64,000 bases of DNA, taken from Betaproteobacteria bacterium (GTDB lineage Bacteria; Pseudomonadota; Gammaproteobacteria; Burkholderiales; Rhodocyclaceae). Shown piece by piece: positions 51,832 to 59,664 of this stretch (the stretch's first letter is position 1; the number at the start of each line of letters is the position of its first letter). Position numbers and translations under genes: made by a program. The notes under the pieces are model-generated. The model saw only the letters and a list, made by a program, of their open reading frames with translations, was not told the origin of the DNA and made no database searches. The DNA lies in NCBI GenBank assembly GCA_016208415.1, contig JACQYB010000081.1:1-64000 (forward strand), read 5' to 3'.

Positions 51832-52995
51832 ATGTTGATCACCAGGTTACATCTCAAGAACTGGCTGAATTTCAAGAAGGTCGACGTGACATTGCGGGAA
51901 CGCGTGTACGTCATCGGCCCCAACGCTTCGGGCAAGTCGAATCTTCTCGAAGTGCTGCGCTTCCTGAGGGACGTGGCAAGACCGGATGGCGGTGGCTTGC
52001 AGAAGGCGGTGAAAGATCGCGGCGGCATTACCAAGCTGAGAAGTCTGTTAGCAAGGCGCGATCCGGAGGTCGCCGTCGAGCTGGATCTCGCCGAGCGGGC
52101 AGATGACGAGCCCAAATGGCGTTACAGCCTGGCAATTCGCGCCGAGGGTAAGGGGCAACAGCGCTTGTTGGTGAGCAAGGAACGTGTGGAGAGCCTTTGC
52201 GACGGCGAAGTCCTGCTGGAGCGCCCTGACAAGGACGACATGGGGGATATGGATCGCCTCACCCAGACCCACTTGGAACAAATCAATACCAATCGTTCCT
52301 TCCGTGAGGTGGCTGAATTCTTCGCCTCCATCACCTACCTGCACCTTGTTCCGCAGTTGCTGAAGCATGCCGACCAGCTCGGTGCTTATCGCATGGAGGA
52401 CGATCCATTCGGTCGGTCATTTCTGGAGCGCATAGCGAAGACCCCGGCAAAGACCAGCCAGGCCCGGCTCGGCAAGATCGAAGAGGTACTGAAGATCTGT
52501 GTGCCCAACATGAGTAACCTGCGCTTTGTGCGCGATGATGTGACCGGTACGCCCCACCTTGAGGCGCTTTACGAACACTGGCGGCCAGACGCTGGCTGGC
52601 AGCGGGAGAATCAGTTCTCAGACGGCACGCTGCGCTTGCTCGGAGTGATGTGGAGCCTGCTTGAGGGTGACTCCTTGTTGCTCCTGGAGGAGCCGGAACT
52701 CTCTTTGAACGAGGACATCGTGAGGCGCATTCCCTCCCTGATCTGGCGCATGCAGCGCCAGGCGAAGTACCGGCGCCAGGTATTCGTCACCACCCACAGC
52801 GAAGCGCTGCTTGAGGACAAAGGAATCGATCCCCGGGAAGTGCTTCGGTTGGAGCCGACAAAGGACGGCACACTTGTCGTCGGGCCCTCCGAGGAAGACA
52901 GGGCGCTCATCGCTGCCGGCTACAGTGTTGCCGAGGCCATGCTGCCGAAAGTGAGACCGCCGCGCGTAGATCAGCTTTCCCTGTTCAAGCCGTGA
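51832..52995 (+). CDS. ABC/SMC-like ATPase of a two-gene putative defence module
   Basis: A 387-residue AAA15/OLD-type ATPase. It has MLITRLHLKNWLNFKKVDV, Walker A GPNASGKS (29-36), a Q-loop region, an ABC-type signature around NQFSDGTLRLLG, Walker B LLLLEEPE and the H-loop VFVTTHSEALLED. A predicted coiled middle is short. GGAG lies upstream of the ATG. It overlaps the TOPRIM-like gene by four bases. Base composition is lower than in the flanking dnaE and HugZ genes. Such ATPases pair with nucleases in OLD-type, PARIS and similar systems. Confidence 0.88.
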   Translation: MLITRLHLKNWLNFKKVDVTLRERVYVIGPNASGKSNLLEVLRFLRDVARPDGGGLQKAVKDRGGITKLRSLLARRDPEVAVELDLAERADDEPKWRYSLAIRAEGKGQQRLLVSKERVESLCDGEVLLERPDKDDMGDMDRLTQTHLEQINTNRSFREVAEFFASITYLHLVPQLLKHADQLGAYRMEDDPFGRSFLERIAKTPAKTSQARLGKIEEVLKICVPNMSNLRFVRDDVTGTPHLEALYEHWRPDAGWQRENQFSDGTLRLLGVMWSLLEGDSLLLLEEPELSLNEDIVRRIPSLIWRMQRQAKYRRQVFVTTHSEALLEDKGIDPREVLRLEPTKDGTLVVGPSEEDRALIAAGYSVAEAMLPKVRPPRVDQLSLFKP

Positions 52996-53594
52996 CCGGC
53001 CAGGCCATTCTCGTGGCCGTGGAAGACGAGTTGAGCGCCGCGGTGATGCGTCGCCTGGTCGTGGCGTCCGGACGGGGCTTCGTCATCGACCGGGTCATCA
53101 ACGCGAGAGGTAACGGATTGCTCAAGGCTGGAATGGGCAAGTTTGTGTCCGCCAGTCGTGTCCTGCCGCATGTCGTTCTGACTGACCTTGACCGTTGCCC
53201 ATGCCCGCCCGAACTGCTACGGCAATGGGGCGCTTCCCGTCTTCCACCGCGGCTGCTACTGCGTATTGCCGTTCGGGAAGTCGAGGCCTGGCTCTTGGCA
53301 GACCGGACCGGGATGGCGGCGTACCTCTCGGTGCCGGTCACCAAGGTGCCTCATGACCCGGAGACCGAGCTGGACCCGAAGCGGACTCTGATCAACCTTG
53401 CGAGGCGCAGCCGCAAGCGTCGCCTGATCGAGGAATTGGCACCACAGGTGGGGTCACCAAATTGTATCGGCCCGCTTTACAACGCGCGACTCACCGAGTT
53501 TGCGTGCAACCGATGGGACGTTGAGGCGGCCCGGGAGCGTGCGCCGAGTCTTGATCGCGCCTTGCAGCGACTGTCGTCATTTCTTCCGCCGTGA
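52992..53594 (+). CDS. TOPRIM/DUF4276-like partner protein
   Basis: A 200-residue protein with TOPRIM-like features: an acidic first motif ILVAVEDELS (Glu11/Glu13), a D-x-D motif VVLTDLDRC (Asp65, Asp67), and VREVEAWLLAD, a motif seen in DUF4276 proteins. This fold often is a metal-dependent nuclease. It overlaps the upstream ATPase gene (ATGA), like ATPase-TOPRIM pairs in anti-phage systems. Exact family membership needs a profile search; the nuclease role is inference. Confidence 0.75.
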   Translation: MTGQAILVAVEDELSAAVMRRLVVASGRGFVIDRVINARGNGLLKAGMGKFVSASRVLPHVVLTDLDRCPCPPELLRQWGASRLPPRLLLRIAVREVEAWLLADRTGMAAYLSVPVTKVPHDPETELDPKRTLINLARRSRKRRLIEELAPQVGSPNCIGPLYNARLTEFACNRWDVEAARERAPSLDRALQRLSSFLPP

Positions 53595-53691
53595 TGTTTT
53601 GGTTGCTTCCGGGCACACTGGTGAGGTGATTCCAACCCCTTTCCGCTTGTCACCCGTTTCCTTCACTTGTTGCTGACCGCCATTCGAAGAC

Positions 53692-54354
53692 ATGAAACCC
53701 CGCGCCGACCTCATCATCGACCTCATCCACCGCGCCCCCTTCGGCGTGCTGGCCACCCATTCCCGCGTCGCCGAGGGCTTTCCCTTCGCCACGGCGCTGC
53801 CCTTCGCGCCGGACGAAGCCCACCGGCCCATGCTGCTGATCAGCGGCCTGGCGGAGCACACCCGCAACCTGCTGGCCGATCCCCGCGCCAGCCTGCTGGT
53901 GCTGGATTCGCCCGAAGGCGACGTGCTCACCGGCGCCCGGGCGACGCTGGTGGGGCGCGTGCTGCCCGCCGAGCCCACGCCGGCCCAGGCGCAGCGCTAC
54001 CTGCGCTACCACCCCCAGGCTGCGGACTACCTCACCCTGGGCGACTTCCGCTGGTTTCGCCTGGAGGTGGAGCGGGTGCGCGCCATCGCCGGCTTCGGAG
54101 CCATGGGCTGGGTGGGGGCGGAGACGCTGGGGGCCGTGGCGGTGCTGGGGGCGGAGGATGAAGCGGCGGTGATGACCGCGACGCCGGCCCTGCCGCCGGA
54201 CATGGAACTGCTGGGGGTGGACCGCTTCGGGGTTGATCTGAAACAGGTCGGGAGGCGGTTACGCCTGCCGTTCGCCGGCGCCCCGGTGGCGGCGGACGCT
54301 TTGGCGGCGGCGCTGCGTGAGGCGCTGGCCGATCGGGCGGAACCCCAATCCTGA
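53692..54354 (+). CDS. HugZ-like pyridoxamine-phosphate-oxidase-fold protein
   Basis: A 220-residue split-barrel flavin/haem-binding protein resembling HugZ/HutZ: LIDLIHRAPFGVLATHSRVAEGFPF, LLISGLAEHTRNLLADPRASLLVLD, a linker, then a C-terminal DUF2470-like part (ALPPDMELLGVDRFGVDLKQ). In HutZ a histidine ligates haem, but no clear haem histidine can be picked by eye here. Role could be haem degradation or flavin-linked reduction. Its stop immediately abuts the MmeI-like remnant. Confidence 0.86.
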   Translation: MKPRADLIIDLIHRAPFGVLATHSRVAEGFPFATALPFAPDEAHRPMLLISGLAEHTRNLLADPRASLLVLDSPEGDVLTGARATLVGRVLPAEPTPAQAQRYLRYHPQAADYLTLGDFRWFRLEVERVRAIAGFGAMGWVGAETLGAVAVLGAEDEAAVMTATPALPPDMELLGVDRFGVDLKQVGRRLRLPFAGAPVAADALAAALREALADRAEPQS

Positions 54355-55148
54355 ATTCCGCAGCATTTTTGGCGAAGGAGCCGAAGGCGGCGAAATGGCT
54401 GCGGCCCTGGCTGGGCGCCGACGAGTTTCTCTACGGCTACCGGCGCTTGGTGCTGTGGTTGGGCGATTGCCCGCCGCAGGAGTTGCGCGCCATGCCGGCG
54501 GTACTGGAACGTGTCGAGGCGGTGCAGGTGTTCCGCCTCGCCAGCAAGAGCGCGCCAACACGCAAGCTGGCGGCGACGCCGACGCGGTTCCACGTCGAGA
54601 ACATGCCGGACGAAGCCTATCTTGTCGTGCCGGAGGTGACATCGGAGCGCGGGAACTACGTGCCGCTCGGCTTCCTGCAACCGGAAATTGTCTGCAGCAA
54701 CAAGCTCAAGATCGTTCGCGGCGCAACGCTCTATCACCTCGGCGTTCTTTCGGCGCAACTGCACATGGCTTGGCTGAAGTACGTTTCTGGACGTTTGGAA
54801 AGCCGATACCAATACTCAAGTTCGGTAACGTACAACAACTTCCCTTGGCCGCGCGATCCCTCGGAAAGACAGGTCGCGGCCGTGGAGCAGGCGGCGCAGG
54901 CGGTGCTCGACGCGCGGGCGAAGTTCCCGGACGCCACGCTGGCCGACCTCTACGACCCGCTCGCCATGCCGCCCGAACTGCGCCGCGCCCACGCCGCCCT
55001 CGACCGCGCCGTGGATGCTGCCTATGGCAGGAAGGGCTTTGCCTCGGATGCCGGGCGCGTCGCCTTCCTGTTCGACCTCTATCGCCAATACACCACCCTG
55101 CTGCCCCCCGGAAAGCCCAAGCGCACCAAGCGCTCCGGCGCCGTTTGA
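54351..55148 (+). pseudogene. C-terminal remnant of an MmeI-type (type IIL) restriction-modification enzyme
   Basis: Only the last 260 or so residues of a protein that is normally about 900-1100 residues remain. Visible motifs from this family: AAFLAKEPKAAKWLRPWLGA, FRLASKSAPTRKLAATPTRF, VVPEVTSERGNYVPLGFL and SRYQYSSSVTYNNFPWP, the target-recognition and C-terminal helical parts. The nuclease and methyltransferase domains are absent. Homology begins right at the HugZ stop, so a deletion has joined them. A TTG-started fragment (54369) could be translated but would be inactive as an enzyme. Confidence 0.85.
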
Positions 55149-55310
55149 TCCCCCCGCACGAATTCGCTATCCTGCGCCCTTTCCTGCGCCGGACAGGCAT
55201 TCCGGCGCTCCCCGTGGCGCGCGGGACGATGCGGCGCGGGGGTGATCTCCGGCGCGGCTCCGTAGCCTGCGCCGCCATCGATTCCAGCCTGCCCCCGGAG
55301 GGCGCTCCCC

Positions 55311-57572
55311 ATGCGGTTCCACTTCCCCATCATCATCATCGACGAGGACTTCCGCTCGGAAAACGCCAGCGGCCTGGGCATCCGCGCGCTGGCCAAGGCC
55401 ATCGAGGGCGAGAGCATGGAGGTGCTGGGGGTCACCAGCTTCGGCGACCTGTCCTCCTTCGCCCAGCAGCAAAGCCGCGCCTCGGCCTTCATCCTGTCCA
55501 TCGACGACGAGCAGTTCTCGTCGCCGGAGATGTCGGCGATTGCCATTGCCGACCTGCGCGCCTTCGTCGAGGAGATCCGCTTCCGCAACACCGACATTCC
55601 CATCTTCCTGCACGGCGAGACGCGCACCTCGCGCCACATCCCCAATGACGTGCTGCGGGAGCTGCACGGCTTCATCCACATGTTCGAGGACACGCCGGAG
55701 TTCGTGGCGCGCTACATCGTGCGCGAGGCGCGCAACTACCTGGACAGCCTGGCGCCGCCCTTCTTCCGGGCGCTGACCCACTACGCCCAGGACGGGTCAT
55801 ATTCCTGGCACTGCCCCGGCCATTCCGGCGGCGTGGCGTTCCTCAAGAGCCCGGTGGGGCAGATGTTCCACCAGTTCTTCGGCGAGAACATGCTGCGCGC
55901 GGACGTGTGCAATGCCGTGGATGAACTGGGCCAGCTGCTGGACCACAGCGGCCCGGTGGCGGCCAGCGAGCGCAACGCGGCGCGCATCTTCAACTGCGAC
56001 CACCTGTTCTTCGTCACCAACGGCACGTCCACGTCCAACAAGATCGTCTGGCACTCCACCGTGGCGCCGGGCGACATCGTGGTGGTGGATCGCAACTGCC
56101 ACAAGTCGGTGCTGCACGCCATCACCATGACGGGGGCGATCCCGGTGTTCCTGATGCCCACCCGCAACCACTACGGCATCATCGGGCCGATTCCGCTGGA
56201 GGAATTCCGCTGGGAGACCATCCAGCGCAAGATCGAGGCCAACCCCTTCGCCCGCGGGGTGAAGAACAAGCCGCGGGTGCTCACCATCACGCAAAGCACC
56301 TACGACGGCGTGCTCTACAACGTGGACACCATCAAGGAAATGCTGGACGGGCGGATCGACACCCTGCATTTCGACGAGGCCTGGCTGCCCCACGCCACCT
56401 TCCACGATTTCTACCGCGGCATGCACGCCATCGGCCGCGACCGCCCGCCCTGCCGCGACGCCATGGTGTTCTCCACCCAGTCCACGCACAAGCTGCTGGC
56501 GGGGCTGTCCCAGGCCTCGCAGATCCTGGTGCAGGATTGCCAGGCGCAGCGCTTCGACCGCGACGTGTTCATCGAAGCCTACCTGATGCACACCTCCACC
56601 TCGCCCCAGTACGCCATCATCGCCTCCTGCGACGTGGCGGCGGCCATGATGGAGCCGCCCGGGGGCACGGCGCTGGTGGAGGAGTCCATCGCCGAAGCGC
56701 TGGATTTCCGCCGCGCCATGCGCAAGGTGGGGGAGGAGCTGGGTACCTCGTGGTGGTTCAAGGTGTGGGGGCCGGAGTACCTGGCGGAGGAGGGCGTGGG
56801 CGACCGGGAAGACTGGGTGCTGAAGGACAGCGAGCGCTGGCACGGCTTCGGCGAACTGGCCCCCGGCTTCAACATGCTGGACCCCATCAAGGCCACGGTC
56901 ATCACGCCCGGGCTGGACGTGGACGGTGACTTCGCCGAGCACGGCATCCCGGCGGCGGTGGTGACCAAGTACCTCGCCGAGCACGGCATCATCGTCGAGA
57001 AGACCGGGCTCTACTCGTTCTTCATCATGTTCACCATCGGCATCACCAAGGGGCGGTGGAACACCCTGGTGACCGAGCTGCAGCAGTTCAAGGACGACTA
57101 CGACAAGAACCAGCCGCTGTGGCGCGTGCTGCCGGAGTTCATCGCCAAGCACCCGCGCTACGAGAAGATCGGCCTGCGCGACCTGTGCGACCAGATCCAC
57201 GGCGTCTACAAGGCCAACGACGTGGCGCGGCTGACCACCGAGATGTACCTCTCCGACATGGTGCCCGCCATGGTGCCCGCCGACGCCTTCGCCTGCATGG
57301 CCCATCGGCAGATCGAGCGCGTGCAGGTGGACGACCTGGAAGGGCGCGTGACCAGCGTGCTGCTCACGCCCTACCCGCCCGGGATCCCGCTGCTGGTGCC
57401 CGGCGAGCGCATCAACCGCACCATCGTGCGTTTCCTGCAGTTCGCCCGCGACTTCAACGGCCGCTTCCCCGGCTTCGAGACCGACATCCACGGCCTGGTG
57501 GAAGCGGAAACCGACGGCCAGGTGCGCTACTACGTGGATTGCGTGGCGCGGGAGCGCGAGCCGGGCGCCTGA
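55311..57572 (+). CDS. Orn/Lys/Arg decarboxylase
   Basis: A 753-residue PLP decarboxylase of the large, inducible type. An N-terminal receiver-like wing (about 1-130, MRFHFPIIIIDEDFRSENAS) precedes the aspartate-aminotransferase-fold core (about 150-600; GNL-like SYSWHCPGHSGGVAF, HFDEAWLPHATFH) and a C-terminal domain. The PLP lysine is about residue 394 in STQSTHKLLAGLSQ. Length favours arginine or lysine decarboxylase; substrate preference is not fixed by eye. AGGGCG lies before the ATG. It may serve acid resistance or polyamine synthesis. Confidence 0.94.
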   Translation: MRFHFPIIIIDEDFRSENASGLGIRALAKAIEGESMEVLGVTSFGDLSSFAQQQSRASAFILSIDDEQFSSPEMSAIAIADLRAFVEEIRFRNTDIPIFLHGETRTSRHIPNDVLRELHGFIHMFEDTPEFVARYIVREARNYLDSLAPPFFRALTHYAQDGSYSWHCPGHSGGVAFLKSPVGQMFHQFFGENMLRADVCNAVDELGQLLDHSGPVAASERNAARIFNCDHLFFVTNGTSTSNKIVWHSTVAPGDIVVVDRNCHKSVLHAITMTGAIPVFLMPTRNHYGIIGPIPLEEFRWETIQRKIEANPFARGVKNKPRVLTITQSTYDGVLYNVDTIKEMLDGRIDTLHFDEAWLPHATFHDFYRGMHAIGRDRPPCRDAMVFSTQSTHKLLAGLSQASQILVQDCQAQRFDRDVFIEAYLMHTSTSPQYAIIASCDVAAAMMEPPGGTALVEESIAEALDFRRAMRKVGEELGTSWWFKVWGPEYLAEEGVGDREDWVLKDSERWHGFGELAPGFNMLDPIKATVITPGLDVDGDFAEHGIPAAVVTKYLAEHGIIVEKTGLYSFFIMFTIGITKGRWNTLVTELQQFKDDYDKNQPLWRVLPEFIAKHPRYEKIGLRDLCDQIHGVYKANDVARLTTEMYLSDMVPAMVPADAFACMAHRQIERVQVDDLEGRVTSVLLTPYPPGIPLLVPGERINRTIVRFLQFARDFNGRFPGFETDIHGLVEAETDGQVRYYVDCVAREREPGA

Positions 57573-57613
57573 GTTGCCGGGGAGACAGTGCCGGGAGCGC
57601 GTCTCACCCGCGC

Positions 57614-58114
57614 TTATGCGCGCCGCTCGTAGACCACAAAATCATGCGCCGGCCCATCTTCCGGCCGCTGCGCCTGGCGTGACACCTCGTGGAACGCGGC
57701 GCGGTCGAAGGGCGGGAAATACACGTTGCCCACGTAGTCGGCGTGGATCTCGGTGAGGTGAAGGCACCGGGCCAGGGGCAATGCCTCGGCGAAGAGCCGG
57801 GCGCCGCCGATGACGAAGGACTCGTCGCCGCCCTCGCATGCGCCTGCCAGACGCAGCGCTTCATCCAGCGATCGCACGATCCGGGCGCCCACAGCGCTGA
57901 AACCCTCCTGGCCGGTAACGACGATATTGGTGCGCCCGGGCAGGGGCCTGCCGAGGGATTCCCATGTGCGCCGTCCCATGATGACGGGGTGGCCCATGGT
58001 GATGGCGCGGAAGTGCTTCAACTCGCCGGGGATGTGCCAGGGCAGGGCGTTGCCGCGGCCGATGACACCGTTGGCGGCCACCGCGGCGATGACGCTCAGG
58101 CGCGGCGATGTCAC
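57614..58114 (-). CDS. folA: Dihydrofolate reductase
   Basis: A 166-residue DHFR: LSVIAAVAANGVIGRGNALPWHIPGELKHFRAIT is the substrate-binding start (Trp-His-x-Pro and the family Asp replaced by Glu in PGELKHF, as in many DHFRs), followed by GHPVIMGRRTWESLGRPLPGRTNIV and FVIGGARLFAEALP. It reduces dihydrofolate with NADPH. The start at 58114 overlaps the end of glgA by four bases, so folA and glgA are in one minus-strand unit with glgA upstream. Confidence 0.95.
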   Translation of the reverse strand: MTSPRLSVIAAVAANGVIGRGNALPWHIPGELKHFRAITMGHPVIMGRRTWESLGRPLPGRTNIVVTGQEGFSAVGARIVRSLDEALRLAGACEGGDESFVIGGARLFAEALPLARCLHLTEIHADYVGNVYFPPFDRAAFHEVSRQAQRPEDGPAHDFVVYERRA

Positions 58115-59580
58115 GGCACTCGGGCCGCCTTGAGGCGGCGATACAGCGTCAGGTATTCCTGTGCGGCGTGGCGCCAGCTGAAGTCCCGCGCCATGCCGTT
58201 GCGCTGGAGACGGCGCCAGCGGTTGCGGTTGTGCCAGGTGGCCACGGCCCGCGCGGTGGCTTCGAAGAAGGCCTCGGCGCTTTCGTCCTCGAACACGAAG
58301 CCGTTGGCCGACGCCTTGGATCGGGCGCCGTTGCCCGGGTCGACCACCGTGTCCGCCAGGCCCCCGGTGGCGCGGACCACCGGCGGCGTGCCGTAGCGCA
58401 GGCTGTACATCTGGTTGAGGCCGCAGGGCTCGAAGCGCGAGGGCATGAGGAAGGCGTCGGCGCCGGCCTCGATCTGGTGGGCCATCGCTTCATCGAAGCC
58501 GATGGTGACCGCCATGCGGCCGGGGTGCGTGGCGGCGGTATCTTCGAGGGCCTTTTCCAGCGCCGCATCGCCGCTGCCCAGCACGGCGATCTGTGCCGGC
58601 AGATCCAATATGCGCCCGGCCGTCTCCGCGAGCCAGTCCAGGCCCTTCTGGTGGGTGAGGCGGCTCACCACGCCCAGCAGCGGCACATGCGGTTCGTCCG
58701 CCAGTCCGAGGCGGGCGCGTACCGCTGCGGTGTTGGCGGCCTTGGCGTCCAGATGGTCGGCATCGAAGGGACAGGCGATCAGCGGGTCGTTGGCCGGATT
58801 CCAGGCCGCGTAGTCGATACCGTTGAGGATGCCCGAGATCTGTGAGGCACGGCGGCGCAGCAGGCCGTCCATGCCGAAGCCCAGGGCCGGAGTCTGGATC
58901 TCGCGGGCATAGGTGGGGCTGACGGTGGTGATGGTGTCGGCGTAGTGCAGCCCGGCCTTGAGGAACGAGACCTGTCCCCAGAATTCCAGCCCCTCCGGCT
59001 GGAAGCACTCCGGCGGCAGCGCCAGATCGGCCAGCACCGCGGCCGGGAACAGGCCCTGGAAGGCCATGTTGTGCACCGTGATGACGCTGGCGGCCTTGGG
59101 GCCGGGCGTGAAATGCAGGTAGGCGGGGGCCAGGGCGGTCTGCCAGTCCTGCAGGTGGAGCACGTCGGGGCGCCAGTCGAGGGGGCTGGCGTCGCTGGCA
59201 AGCAGCGCGGCGATGCGGGAGAGCAGGCCGAAGCGCAGGGCGTTGTCGGACCAGTCGCCCCCGTCCGGCGCCAGGTAGGGCGAACCGCCGCGGTGGAACA
59301 TGGCGGGCATGTCCAGCAGCCACAGCGTGAGTTCGCCGCTTTGCGCCTCCAGCAGGCGGCAGGCGGGGAGCAGGCCGCCGGGGGCGTCGATGGCCGCCAG
59401 CAGGCGCGCATCCGGGAAGGCGGTGCGCAGTGCGGGGTAGTAGGGCACCAGCACATGCACCTGGGCACCGGCGGCAATCAGGGCCGGCGGCAGGGCGCCG
59501 GCCACGTCGCCCAGGCCGCCGGTCTTGACCCAGGGGGCGATTTCGGGCGTTGCGAAGAGGATGCGAAGCGGGTCGGCCAT
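58111..59580 (-). CDS. glgA: Glycogen synthase
   Basis: A 489-residue GT5 glycogen synthase using ADP-glucose. Features: the N-terminal KTGGLGDVAGALPPAL with the KxGGL substrate motif, HLQDWQTALAPAYL, LKAGLHYADTITTVSPTYAREI, and the C-terminal segment FLMPSRFEPCGLNQMYSLRYGTPPVVRATGGL with the catalytic ExxG-type E. It lies downstream of glgP and upstream of folA. Together with the phosphorylase and GH57 genes it marks a glycogen-storage locus. Length is normal. Confidence 0.96.
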   Translation of the reverse strand: MADPLRILFATPEIAPWVKTGGLGDVAGALPPALIAAGAQVHVLVPYYPALRTAFPDARLLAAIDAPGGLLPACRLLEAQSGELTLWLLDMPAMFHRGGSPYLAPDGGDWSDNALRFGLLSRIAALLASDASPLDWRPDVLHLQDWQTALAPAYLHFTPGPKAASVITVHNMAFQGLFPAAVLADLALPPECFQPEGLEFWGQVSFLKAGLHYADTITTVSPTYAREIQTPALGFGMDGLLRRRASQISGILNGIDYAAWNPANDPLIACPFDADHLDAKAANTAAVRARLGLADEPHVPLLGVVSRLTHQKGLDWLAETAGRILDLPAQIAVLGSGDAALEKALEDTAATHPGRMAVTIGFDEAMAHQIEAGADAFLMPSRFEPCGLNQMYSLRYGTPPVVRATGGLADTVVDPGNGARSKASANGFVFEDESAEAFFEATARAVATWHNRNRWRRLQRNGMARDFSWRHAAQEYLTLYRRLKAARVP

Positions 59581-59664
59581 TGTTTTTCTTGGTCGCGTGA
59601 GCAGTGAGGGGGAAGGCGGGCGCCAGGTGTTGCCCGGCCCTCGCCCCTCAGGCGTTTTCCCCTG

